Part shown: piece by piece, positions 11,347-30,305 of the stretch | Numbering within the stretch: position 1 is the first letter of the stretch | Layout: every line of letters begins with the position of its first letter | NCBI GenBank assembly: GCA_003952965.2 | Contig: CM025855.1 | Span: 30,181,609 to 30,245,608 of the forward strand | DNA: 64,000 nucleotides | Origin: Morella rubra | Lineage: Eukaryota; Streptophyta; Magnoliopsida; Fagales; Myricaceae | Reading direction: 5' to 3' | Position numbers and translations under genes: made by a program | The notes under the pieces: model-generated | Database searches by the model: none | What the model saw: only the letters and a program-made list of their open reading frames with translations | What the model was told of the DNA's origin: nothing

Positions 11347-14300
11347 TTACAGCTCTGACCACCCAAAAAATAGGATGCAAAATTGTATGATGGGTGCCTG
11401 TGCGAAAAATAAAAAAGAAGGAAGAAAAAAAGAGAAAGAAAGTTCGTGTGGCAGAGTAGTTGGATCTCACCTGGTATAAAAATTGTCCATGCCTCTGTCT
11501 CTGTTTTTGTTTAGCACGTGGAGAAGTCAGGCTGTTCATGCCTGCCTCTGTACGAAACTCGAGGAACAAATTGATAAGGTAATTGAATTAACAGAAATGG
11601 TGTTGCATACGTACATGTGATGGAAGTAGCCATTTTTTTTTTCCCATATAATAAGAATTGTTTTACACTGCTTATGTGTCGTGTAAGGGCTCAAATAAGT
11701 TTTGAGTACTTGACTTGGAGCCATTGGCTTTAATTAAAAGATTCGAAACTCGACCAAACATTACAAAAAAAAAAAAGTACATATAATTCTCAATTGACAT
11801 AGCCATTGGAATCAAAATGCCGAAAAAACGAAAAGCAAAAGCATTAAAACGAGGAGGAAAGTTTTGAGTACGCGAGGTATCTCGAGTTCAGTTATTATGT
11901 TGCTTAAAGAGATTTGAAACTTGCTTATATTCATATTTGTCAATTATGCATTACATGTGAATATGCTACTTATTTTAAAAGGTTAAATCGATAAAAATAC
12001 ATAGATTTTATTATTTGAATTATATTTTATAATATTTTCTATGTAAGTTGGACTTTCCTTTAATTGATAAATCTAAATACGTGTAATATTTTTTTTGAAT
12101 GAGGCACATCAGTTAGCTCAATGGGGTTTGTTGTCGTTGTCTATTGGCGATTTATCTCTTGACAATATTCCCCTAGATATTGTATCTTGTGATGACTCTG
12201 CGTTTTCTAGCAGAGCTGATGCGTAATTTGATCTTATGTTACTTAAAAAAAAAAAGAATAAGTTGAAATACTGAGTTAGGTTTCGAATTCTGAACTTTAA
12301 CTTTAATAGTGTGTAAATCTATCACTTATTCTAAAAACTTAAACCCATAAAAAGTTATAAATTTTATTATTTAAATTCTATTACCATCAGAACGAAAAAT
12401 CCACCAATGTTATAAGAAAAAGGAGAACCAACGGCGTCAAAAGAAAAAGAAAGGAGACAAGAAGAAGAAGTCGGAAAGATAAATGCTTGACCGTTGTCTC
12501 ATCACTGTCGTAGGGAATGTCATACTAGACGTTCACAAGTGGATTGTTTACTCGAGGTTTCCAGTCACTAATTTGCTTTCCGGTGGCCCTCTTGCTTATA
12601 TTAATCTGCTTTCTGATTGTTACTGAATTTATAGAAGCATCAATGAGCTTGAAAAGGAGCTTGGGAGAAGAAGCTCATTGAGAACGTGGTTATGTGGGCC
12701 TAATGTTGTGTGCATGAGATGGCCGGCACATGAGTTCGGAGAGGGACTGGCTAGTGAGTAGAAGACCATATACATCTGGAGGGTATTTTGGGTATTTCAA
12801 ATGTTTCAGATGATAACACCAATTGCCACCCTTTGTTTTTGTACTATTAAAACTGCATGTTTAGTCATTCAATCTTAGAAAATAGTGGATTAGGTATATC
12901 ACATATACTCTAATGTCGTGTGAAAGGAATATATAAATTTTTTTAGGGAAAAAGTTTGTACCTTTGAAGTTACGTACAAAAGCAGACAAGACTCACAAAC
13001 ACAAATAGAAAAACTACAAAATACAAAAAGCAAAAATAATAACAGAACTAAAATTTAATATTAGCAAAGTTGAGCTTGTCAAAAAAACAGAATACCTCTC
13101 GTATCATAAGAAAATGAATATAAACCTATACATTGAATTGCTGATGATCACCAACAGTCTGTATAGCATGATATCCTTCACCGTTGTCAAAGTTCACATT
13201 CCTTTACAAAACCTTTCCCGTCGTCAAAGTTCACATTCTTTACAAAGTCTTTCATTACCTGATAAATCTGCCGACAGATCACTCTCTCTCAATGTATGAG
13301 ATATTCGAAAATTGAACTAAGGGAGCAATAATATGACCAATAATGTGGAGGGAATATGTATTAGGTTAAGTATGCCCTACCTTCCTATTTTTTTTCCTTT
13401 AATAATATGTGTTTTAGATAAATGACCAATAATAATGTCAGACCATATGCATACTGTCAACTTTAGTAGTTATGCAGAGATATAGACAGACTACAGTCTC
13501 ACTGAATTTCTCTTGGCTTTGCATGAGTGGATAGGCAAATGATCTGCTAGATCTCTGAGGGCCTGTAAACTATTTGTGTTATGGAGCGAAGAGCCCGGAA
13601 GTTCTTTGCATCGCAACCCACAATCGGATTATAGTCATCACTATAATTCGAGAATCTAGTGCTGCGATTCGGTAGGTACAGCGACATATTGATCTGTCTG
13701 AAGCTGGAGCATCGACTGAGGCTTCGTGGAAATGTAGCTCGTTTAGAGACAAAAGGAAAATGCAAATTAATGCCCGAGTTCCTAATATTATATCGACGAG
13801 CGTGTAGTAATATTTCAGCATCCCAAACTGCTCTCCCTTGGAGAGCTGAAGTCTGTCACCTTGACAATGATATGCACCTCTATTGGACGTCAGTGTTTAG
13901 GAGTGACTCTAGCATGTCGGTGATAAGCCATAGAGACGTGCCATAATAAACTTGGATTAGACTAGATTTTAATTATTCAACTTTTTAATTAGATAATCAA
14001 CTATTGGGAAATGTTTGCAAAGGATAATAGACAATCATGTCAAGAATCCCAAAGAGATCGTAATTAAACATGCCAATTTCATCTGGAAAATCTTGAGCAC
14101 AAATGGTCCTCGAGCTTAGTTCCATCATGATTTGGACCATCTGGTTTCAAATTTGTGGTCTTTTTTTCCAGTTCCTAGTCTTCTTTTTTTTGTTTATGCC
14201 CTTCAATTTGGGCTCTTATACGAATCTGCTATTTTATTGTAGAAGAGGTGATAAAAGCCCAAGAAATATGAAAAGCAGATGAGGAGTAATTTGAAGCCTG

Positions 14301-14484
14301 TTTATTATAATCTTAAGCGAAGAGAACGTCATGGAGATTGAAAAACGAGCACAAAAAGCTGCCCACCTATTTATTCCAACAACATTCCTATAGCTCAACA
14401 AGGCATGCAGTATGACAAATAAACTGTAGGTTTAAGATCTGCAAGAATAGAGAAGGTGGTATAATTTGTATTAGATCTCGGGAT
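11347..14484. other. Intergenic, no gene recognised
   Basis: AT-rich spacer with scattered poly-A and poly-T runs. A short imperfect direct repeat of a GTCAAAGTTCACATTC motif occurs at about 13184-13240. Short frames at 13114-13299 and 13547-13946 have no recognisable similarity. The stretch nearest 14484 is probably the 3' UTR of the E2 gene. Confidence 0.45.
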
Positions 14485-15451
<967 letters not shown>

Positions 15452-17126
15452 TAAAGCAATTCAAATGATATTTTCTCAAACTGAAGATTGGGGAATTCAA
15501 GCTAGATGATGGGTCTGCAATAGAAGGAAACAATCTATGAGCACACTGCTGAAGGGAAGGGAAGCGGGCGGTGTATTTAATAGAGGTAAATGGAGGAGAG
15601 ATGGGAATGAAGAGGTCCATAACTCTATTTGGACTGGTGAAAGTGGGCACAGCATAAATTCTGCCAAAGAGATATGCAAGTAAAGAAAGAATCAAGGAGC
15701 TTTGAAAAAGGACTTCGACAGATAACTTTGGTCTGTTTTCCTCGTGTACTTTGAATTGCATGCTATCAAGTAATTAGAGATTTACCAGGACTCTATTATC
15801 CGTCCTTCTCTATTTTAGCTATAAACTAGAGGTCTTAATTCAACCACACAACTATCTAGAAGATGAATGAGAGGTAGAATCATTTGCAAAGAAATTGATG
15901 CCAAAAACAAGTGCCGAAAGCTATCGCGTCGGCAATAACAAAACAATTTTGAAAGATAAACAAATCATGGATTCTAATTGTAAAGGCAAAACTATGGATT
16001 CTAATTGTAAAGGCAAAACTTACTTTGAGTGTGTGGCTAAAGCTTGGGTGAAAGATCCTCGAGGCCTCGTACCCTAATCATATTTCTTAAGAATTACTCC
16101 CTATTTGCAGCCAGTGAATACAACCCTGCGTCCCATAGAAAAGATATTCGTGCTTAGCTCGAAGAGCCCCTTGTTGAGAATCTTGGGCTGTCTTGAAGTA
16201 GACTGATTACCACAAATGTTGTTCTACGAATCCTTGAAAAGGAAAACGGATCCAATCTTATTTCCACCATTTTCCACCATGAAAAGTTTGATAGGTCCAT
16301 CATATTCTTAGCTTTTCTCGGCTCCATTTTCCAGTTTAAACTTTTGTCTGTTTCTTCCAAGGTCACCTTCGACAAGCAAGTTGCGCCTCGTATTGTTATT
16401 CTTACGAAAAATCTCTGATTCCGGATAGTTGAATGAGAAGGGTGAAGGAAGAAGAAACTGGGACAGTAACACTAATTTCATTTGAAATCTTTCTACGCTC
16501 GATTTGGACTAGGGTCCAAGGACCAATCGTAAATATAACATGGTGAAAGACCACTTAAACTAAAAACTTAATTGGCAATGTCAGACTTTGTACCCATACC
16601 CACAACCCAGACGCGCACCATCACAGACCACATAACGCAAATCGCAAGAAAGTTGGAATGAGCCTTGGCAGCAACGCTAGCCAGGTTAAACGCTACATCA
16701 GCCCTTGAAATGAGAATATGCCAAACATATAGTAACATAGTTCAATGCAAAACAATACACATGTGAAAGGAGCTGCTTAAAAATGAACTAAATCGGGTAA
16801 AGGAAAAAACATGAAAATCACACCATGTCTACTCGAGGAACAATTTCGTTTTTTATAGTGTCAATGCATAAGCTATATCTTGCCCAGATAAACAGAAGAG
16901 TTGGGCATTTTTTTACCAAGTGGTGTGAATCACTAATATACAAATCAGCACACGGTGGCCAATAGTGTAAGACAGACAATTTGATCCTTACAAGGTCCTC
17001 CCTAGTTCCGTCAGTTGAGACTAAACCACAGCTTACTTCTTCCTCATGCCAGGAAATTGTAAGAGATGCTGTTACTGTAATATGGCTATTGGTGACAATA
17101 TCCCCCAGTAGTTATTCCTTTCACGA
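15452..17126. other. Spacer between the E2 and ROP genes
   Basis: Holds the E2 promoter and leader, and toward 17126 the ROP 3' UTR. A perfect 27-bp tandem duplication sits at 15967-16020. The open frame at 15333-15761 overlaps E2 exon 1 out of frame and is a shadow. No gene recognised. Confidence 0.5.
15967..16020 (+). repeat. Perfect 27-bp tandem duplication
   Basis: Positions 15967-15993 and 15994-16020 are identical. This is a simple local duplication with no known role. Confidence 0.9.
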
Positions 17127-23636
<6,510 letters not shown>

Positions 23637-26600
23637 TTACATTTCTTCATCTGAACTAACAAAATCTAATTCAATCATCTTTCCTGTATTCTGCTCAGTC
23701 TTGTATACCACACTTTGCCCCTGCTGGTCAGCTTTCTTTCTTTTTGCATCCAGTTGCAAATCTCTGGTTACAGATGATTCTGCTTTAATGGTAGATTTCC
23801 TGAGAAATGATAGATGAATCTTCAACAAAATGGAAAGCAAGCACCAATGGCTTCTATGTCACAATAATTGATGAAACATCTAATCACCTTTTCTCCGAGA
23901 TCTTGAAAGGTTTCTTTGGCATTATTGACTCTGTAAGTGCATTCTTTGAACCCATTTTATCTGAGTAAGAGGTCAATGTGTCTCAGAAGGAAATCTCATG
24001 GAACCAAATAAACTTAAGAAGTCCTGAGAGATCTTAAACCTGTAATTTCAGTAAGAAATCTTATCCCCTGTGAGTGCGCATTAGTCGTCACTTTACCTGC
24101 ATTACTGTTCAGAAAAGTACTATAAGAACCGATCGATAAGAATTGAAAAATGTGGCATTGATTTGACATGTCTATTATAGCCAAAACAAACCTGAGTGCC
24201 TTTTTGAGTCCTTCCACAGACAGTAATTTGACTGGTTGCATAGTCTTTTTGAAGTTCGTCCTGTCAGCTAAAGGATCAACCATATAAATCCCTTCTGGCT
24301 TGAAAGAATCCCTAAATGCAGTCCTTAGGTTCCTGTTAGAAAAACAAACAAGTTGAAGGCATCCATAAAAGAAGTTAAAGACAAATGGAGCGACTACATT
24401 CTAAAAATTATGCAAGTGGTATATGCAAGCCGACAGAGCTGAATGGACTTAACCATTAATCACCTACCCTCCCTTGAGCTCAGTTCGCATCGTGAAGTAT
24501 TTCTCTGATGCTTTCTGAAGAGATAGAACAGATGGTAATTAAATTCTACCAGCATAAATGAAGAAGGAAAGAGATGGTAGCTTTAAAGATGTTCAAACAG
24601 TTTGAGACACTGAAATAGTTATGCTTACCGATTTATGATATTTACAATACATCCCACGGCGTCTGAAATTTCACAATGACTCAAGATATCAGAAAATTCC
24701 ATGGGAAAGGGAATATAGGAAATTATTGGTGCAATATAAACTATATATAAATATTTCCCAAAACAATACAGGACTACATTGATTTCAAATGATTGGTCCA
24801 GTTATTAAATAGGAAGCCAATGACCAAGTTGCAATATACTGATATAGGAAGTTTGGCAGATAAGATGCTCATCATAAAAAAGGCCACAAAACACCTTCAT
24901 GACATATTAACAGAGTACCCCCGATAACAAGTTACAGAATTACTCTGTTCTTCTGTTCATTCTCACCTATATACCCTCAACATGATTCCTTATGCACACT
25001 ATAAGATGCTTCTCACAAAGCCATGCTCGTAAGTCGTATGATTTGAATTTTATATGAAAAAGTAGGTGTGCTCACAAACCAGATTTCATTGTTTAGCACT
25101 CCAATTGATTCGCAAGAAATTGCAGACCAGAAAACTTTCTTCCTTGGAGAGAGACTAACCTCACTTATGGCTCTGAGTCATAACCCCAAAGCATATATAG
25201 TTATTCAAACAGGCTATCAGAAACTCTCCTCTCTGGAGATAGGAGATTGGCTTCTTAGTACATATCTTTTATGGCTGGGAGAATGTATAGTGTCTTCTGC
25301 TGAGAGGTTCATTCAACTCTCCAACATTCTCTATATGTTTTAGTGATGGAAAGGAAATTCAGCACAACGTCTGAAACTTTACATTCTCTGACTCGCCAGG
25401 GCACTATATTTAAGGACCTGATTTAAGAAAATCGATTCCAGCACTAAAGAAGACTTCCGGTATCCACATTTCTGTTTTTTATCTCGGAATCATCATTAAT
25501 TGAAGGAGCAATGCAGTAGAAATTTCAACGAAAAACAAGATTACAGAGCCAACTTAGTCCTAAGATTTCATCTCTATAGACCTAACTGCAATCCTGAAGA
25601 ACCAGTCGATTGTCTTGACTACATCTTTGGTAAACCAAGTAAGAAAATTGTGCACATGTTTTTATTGTTCCAGCTTGTGATGATCAACCAGTCTGATTGT
25701 GTTTGCTACCACCTTCAGTAAACCTAGTGAACCAAACAGATTATGATCACCTCATACCCCCTTGATTAAGGTTTCCTGTTTAGGTATGCTCAGTTTAACA
25801 GAACCTAGTCAAGATAACAACAAATCAGAATTGTAACACCAATAGGCTGAGAACAAGATAAACCATTTTTTATTCTAACGCCTATTGGATGAGAACAAGA
25901 TAAAACCATTCTTCACTATTTCGGGAAAAAAATTTAGCATGTCAATCATATTGTTAACAACTATACATGATTCCACAGAACACAATTTTTTTCCCACACA
26001 GCAGCTAAAAGGCATTGTCATGACCATTTCAGTTCATACTAAAGGAGATAGAGTTCCTATAACTTACTTATTTATGACTAGTGTACAAGGCATCCCATCC
26101 TTCCTTTTTCCCTTGCAAACTCCATAATCAACTGAAGTACCAATCTTTAAAATTTGACTAGGAGAATACACACTCAAAGAAAAACCTGTACCCTGCAAAA
26201 ACAACATGACCATTTTAACATATCGGCAAACTTTTACATGCAAAACTCGCAATACAGAACAAGTTGATACCACTGCATCCTTCCGTACGGCACCATTAAA
26301 CAGTGCAAAAACAGTTCCAGCATGCTCTTTCCAGTTCTTCTGATGAGCATCACCGAACAAGAAAAGAGAAATGGTATTTTCATCCAGACACCCAACCTTC
26401 CATATACAATAGTTTTTCCCTGTAGAGCTAGTTTTGGGAGCCCCCTTCTCGGTCAACACTCCAACTGTAGCCCAAGAACCCGACAGCGTGTCCCCTACCA
26501 ACAAATTCCTGCAACATACCCAATATCTGAAAATCACTATCAACGTTCCATTTGAACCAAATTAAGCTTTGTGAAATTTTTTGAAGTACATCTTGGGTCT

Positions 26601-27652
26601 AAAAAAGCAAAGCAAAAGAGAAATGTTTTCAAGTACAAGCGAATAAGTTCAAAAATTCCAAATTTTAATGCCTCTGTCAAAATTGTGAATTGCAGTTTAA
26701 TACTTCATTGTTGATAACCGAACAAAACGAATGTCCGAAAACCGCTCTCTCAGCTCTGCTGTACTGACCAATTGGTTCCTGAACAAGGAAGAACAAATGT
26801 GAGACAAATAAAACGTGAAAAGATTTCAAAAAATCTCCAAGGTGCATTTGCTTTTCCTAGCTGCGTGGTTGCTCAGAAAACTGCACATAGAGTAAATGTA
26901 GTCTTGTATCTAATGTCTCAAGGCTGTTCAAAATTCTAAAAAAAAAAAAAAAACGAACTCCCCTTGCTAAGCCACATTACCACCTTACCCAAATTAGAAC
27001 ACTGGATTAAGCTAAACACTAAACATCAAGTGTTCTTTAACCTCTACATCTTCATTTCTACATTTTCTTTCTCAGCAACCAAACAAAGCGCCAAGTATGA
27101 AGAATAAGAAACCACAACTTTTCGGGACAAGTATAGTATTGCTGACCTTATTAGCAATCCCGAATATTTCTCCACCTCAGCATCGTTGGATGACTTCGAG
27201 CACTTCAATTTTCCAGCTTTCGGAACAGGCTTGGGATCGTAATCGAGGCAGTCTTGCACAGCATCTCTGAAGACGGACAAGTCCGACTGCCCCTTTCTCC
27301 TGGGCGATCCATCATCCGATAGATAACCTGAAAATTCAAGGTCATTTAGGACACACCCACATGAATCTTTTCCACAAAACATAGACCCAACACAATAAAT
27401 CACGCAAATAAAGTGCATTTTAGAAAAAAACTGACCTACGCCCAGATCGAATTTTTTCCGTTTAGTGGGAGCCGAAAGTTACATAGGGAAATTAACATAT
27501 TTTCAAGGTGAGATGCCCAAAAAGACAAGAAAATGAAAAAGATAATTTGGAGACACGCCTGGTGAATGGGACGGAGGAGAACCAGGAGGGGTTTCCAAAA
27601 CTCTGTCTTGCAGCGAGAGAAGGAGGTCGAGGTCGTCGTCGTGGTTCGACAT
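23637..27652 (-). CDS. MCM10: MCM10 DNA replication initiation factor
   Basis: Eleven exons: 27652-27559, 27327-27147, 26778-26704, 26508-26271, 26192-26068, 24662-24629, 24514-24468, 24332-24192, 24104-24040, 23960-23888 and 23799-23637. The product is 411 aa. An N-terminal acidic segment (DDDLDLLLSLQDRVLETPPG) is followed by the OB-fold core (LLVGDTLSGSWATVGVL, NYCIWKVGCLDE, ISLFLFGDAH). Next is the Mcm10 zinc finger of pattern C-X9-C-X11-C-X2-H, running from CKGKRKDGMPC to CKYH at about residues 222-247. A conserved block (TMRTELKGGNLRTAF, then GIYMVDPLADRT) follows, and the tail ends SSDEEM. MCM10 binds DNA and the CMG helicase and helps start replication in the nucleus. Exon 1 seems to end at a GC rather than GT donor (see findings). 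Exon 4 has two possible in-frame donors one codon apart; I chose GTG|GTATCA. Confidence 0.93.
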
Positions 27653-27658
27653 TGGTAG

Positions 27659-27681
27659 CTCTCTCTCTCTCTCTCTCTCTC
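27659..27681 (-). repeat. GA microsatellite in the MCM10 5' leader
   Basis: An uninterrupted CT run on the + strand (GA in the sense direction) ends about seven bases before the MCM10 ATG. GA tracts are common in plant 5' leaders and can bind BPC-type GAGA factors; that role here is inference. Confidence 0.7.
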
Positions 27682-28839
27682 CGTGTGCGAGTGACTGTGA
27701 GACTCTGCTATTCGTTCAGAAATCTGACTGCGATTGAGATTTGAGAGGGAGGGATTTTCTGTGTTTCTTTGGTCTGTGGAGGGAAAGTTGAACTCCTTGG
27801 AGGGAGACAAAACGAAAACTCCTTAACGGCGTCGTCCCTCGACATTCAATAGGCAAACGGTCGCCTAAATTAACTTGGACCTTTTTTGCCCTTTTCCTGG
27901 ACACCTGGTGAAATCCAGTAAAGCTTAAAATAAATAAATAAATAAATCCAGTAAAACTCCCTGAAGGGTTGAACCCCTATTACCTCGCCGAGCAAAAAAA
28001 AAAAAAAGTGCAACCATGAATAATGCTCTACCCATTACGTATTTCAATGTGTATTGGAAAAATATATAAAAATAAGATTAAATACAATTTTCGCCTGTTA
28101 CTGTTGGAGTTTTAATATTTTTATTCTTAGAATTTTTTTTTATAATTATATTTTGTATGGTATAAATTCATCATTTCATTAAATTAAAATAGTAGTTTTT
28201 ATCCAAAATAACGTTGTGAGGTACATAGTGTAATTGAGAGATAAAATATAACGAAATTAACAATCTGATGTAAATTAGTGGCAATAGTTGTAGGAAAAAT
28301 GTAATTTTTTTTTCATAAATATAAGTATAATTTTGTGGGTCCGAGTATAATTTAGATAGATTGCCGCTTCAAATATTTCCTACATTATGACTCTTATAAG
28401 TATAGCCAGTACCTATTTAATTAGTATAAACATGGTATACACATGATATCCTCGTACAGATATTTAAATAATGTGATTATACCAAAATGGTATCAGGTAC
28501 GGAGCTAGGGGTAGAGCTGGGGCCAAGGCCTCCCATGGCTCCCCCAAAAATAGGACGAAAAAATTATTAGGCCAAAAACTGTTTTTCTTGAAGATTTTTT
28601 TTACATTTTTTGTATTTTGGCGCTTAGCATTAGATTTTAATGAAATTGGCCCCTAATAATCAATCATATAGCTTTATTCTTGTATTGTGCCTAAAAATTC
28701 AAAAGTTAGTGTGCCGAAATTAGTTCAAAATTAAAATTGGAAAAAAGATTATGGTGAAAGGATCATGAAAGCTAGCTGAATAAAGAAGTTAAAGCTAGAA
28801 TGAAGAGGGGAGAGAAAGAGTAACAAGAGACAATATATT
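27682..28839. other. MCM10 promoter and repeat-rich spacer
   Basis: 27682 to about 27900 is the MCM10 upstream region. Beyond lies AT-rich DNA with an AAAT-type microsatellite near 27928-27948. A stretch at about 28494-28560 (CAGGTACGGAGCTAGGGG and onward) resembles one terminus of a hAT-type element, but no partner end was found. No gene. Confidence 0.45.
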
Positions 28840-29058
28840 ATAAATGCATACATATTACAATTTGAAGATCTCTATTTATAGTGACAATACAAAGTATAAT
28901 AAAAAATATTCCTATATTTTAATTAGAATCGCTACATTTAATCTTGGATCTCTAAGATTTGATAATTATATCATATTTAAACTGGATATCGTGATAACAA
29001 TAATATCATATCAAATCTTGTAGATTTGATTATGATATTATTTCTAACATCTTTCCTC
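28840..29058 (-). mobile_element. LTR-like repeat (minus orientation) with polypurine tract, fossil
   Basis: On the minus strand a unit starting TGTTAGAAATAATATC at 29049 runs to lower coordinates and contains a TATA-like ACTATAAATAGAGA. It matches 34080-34304 at very roughly 80 percent in the same orientation. A purine tract (GAGGAAAGA) lies directly before the TG start, as expected for a 3' LTR. It is likely the remnant of an old Copia-like element. The lower border is uncertain. Confidence 0.5.
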
Positions 29059-29393
29059 AAACACAAGATTTAGAAATTTGAAATCTTGTGTTTGAAAAAT
29101 GAGACCGATCGGACTTTTTTTTTTTTTTTTTTGGTAATTTCATAGTTCGCCCATTAAGTAAGACCAAAAATGTCGACCCACTAATACCTTAACGAATATT
29201 TTCGTCCTTTAAGTTTCAAAAATCGTCCTTCATCCATTTTTGGCATTTAAACAGATGGACTCCATGAACACGTGTCTTCACGTGATTTTCACCCATAACA
29301 GATTACCAATTTACCCTTCTCCCTATTCTAACATTCTTTTACATTATCTCGACTTCTCTCACACTTTCGACGACATCTCCATTTACCAAGAGC

Positions 29394-29394
<1 letters not shown>

Positions 29395-29443
<49 letters not shown>
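29395..29443 (+). repeat. CT microsatellite
   Basis: Nearly pure CT run of about 48 bases upstream of the PPR-like fragment. A simple repeat. Confidence 0.9.
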
Positions 29444-29447
<4 letters not shown>

Positions 29448-29675
29448 CCATCTGCCAAACATCAAGGCCGTTAAAAGTGAGGACCCAAACCTTGAAGAAA
29501 ATGGTTCTCACATTTGCTTCACCTACGCGTTTGAAAATGGTCAATGGCAAGAGCAGATCTCGACTTCTGTTTCTGTCTGTCAATTTTTTAGCTCCTCTTT
29601 CACCCAACTGGATACACACACTATTGTCTTGGATTTACAGAGGAAGTTAACCTTCAACCAAAGTTTTTATCGACA

Positions 29676-30305
29676 ATGGCCGGAAGAATTTTGGTCCAAG
29701 CACGAGACCCAGCTAAACTAAGTATGGATATACAAAATGCAATTGAAGAACGTAGATTTAATGACACATGGAAGTTTTACGAACAACATATACAAATGGA
29801 AAACTTTCCAAGGAAATCTGTGGTGAGCAAACTTCTAACAAGTTTTGTAGAAAGCCTTGATGTTCAATGGCTTGAGAAGGCTTATGGGTTAGTAGAACAA
29901 GCTTTTGAGGAAGGTAAATAGACCTTATTCGACAAGGAGCCATTGCAAAGCTGGATTACCCTCATAAACTATTATAAGAAAGTTACTAGAAAGGGAAGAA
30001 TATCCCCCGGTTACTGCTTGGTCTACGATTTTAGCCCTCATGTCACAAACAGCTCCTAGGGCTTACCTTGCTGTTGAGTTAATTCTTGAGATAAGTTATT
30101 TGTTCCAAGATGGTATGGTAGATCCACGTAAAAAGAGTAATGCACCTTTGATTGCTATGAAACCTAATAATACAGCTGTCAACATTGCTTTAGCTGGGTG
30201 TCTTTTGTTTGGGACAACTAGGAAAGCAGAGCAGCTCCTTGACATGATGCCTCGGGTTGGTGTCAAATTTGACGCAAACTTGTTGATCGTTATGGCACAT
30301 ATATA
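29676..30305 (+). pseudogene. Truncated pentatricopeptide-repeat (PPR) gene fragment, At1g03100-like
   Basis: Translation starts MAGRILVQARDPAKLSMDIQ and carries PPR-type helices (MENFPRKSVVSKLLTSFVES, LDVQWLEKAYGLVEQAF). It later continues in another frame with MSQTAPRAYLAVELILEI, a DPRKKSNAPLIAMKP segment and GTTRKAEQLLDMMPRVG. An in-frame TAG at 29919-29921 closes the first frame after 81 codons, and at least one frame change follows before 30040. The fragment ends exactly where the hAT terminus begins (30306), and the C-terminal half of the gene is absent from the window. No introns are visible. It is a dead copy; the parental gene would encode an organelle RNA-binding protein of the At1g03100 type, recognised from memory. 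Confidence 0.75.

Noticed and set aside
12105-12240. tRNA- or SINE-like A-box (TAGCTCAATGG)
   Set aside because: No matching B-box or cloverleaf can be drawn, and no duplicated flanks were found.
28484-28500. TGGTATCAGG as a second initiator-Met primer-binding site
   Set aside because: It matches only the first part of the primer site, and no LTR end (CA) with a paired repeat precedes it.
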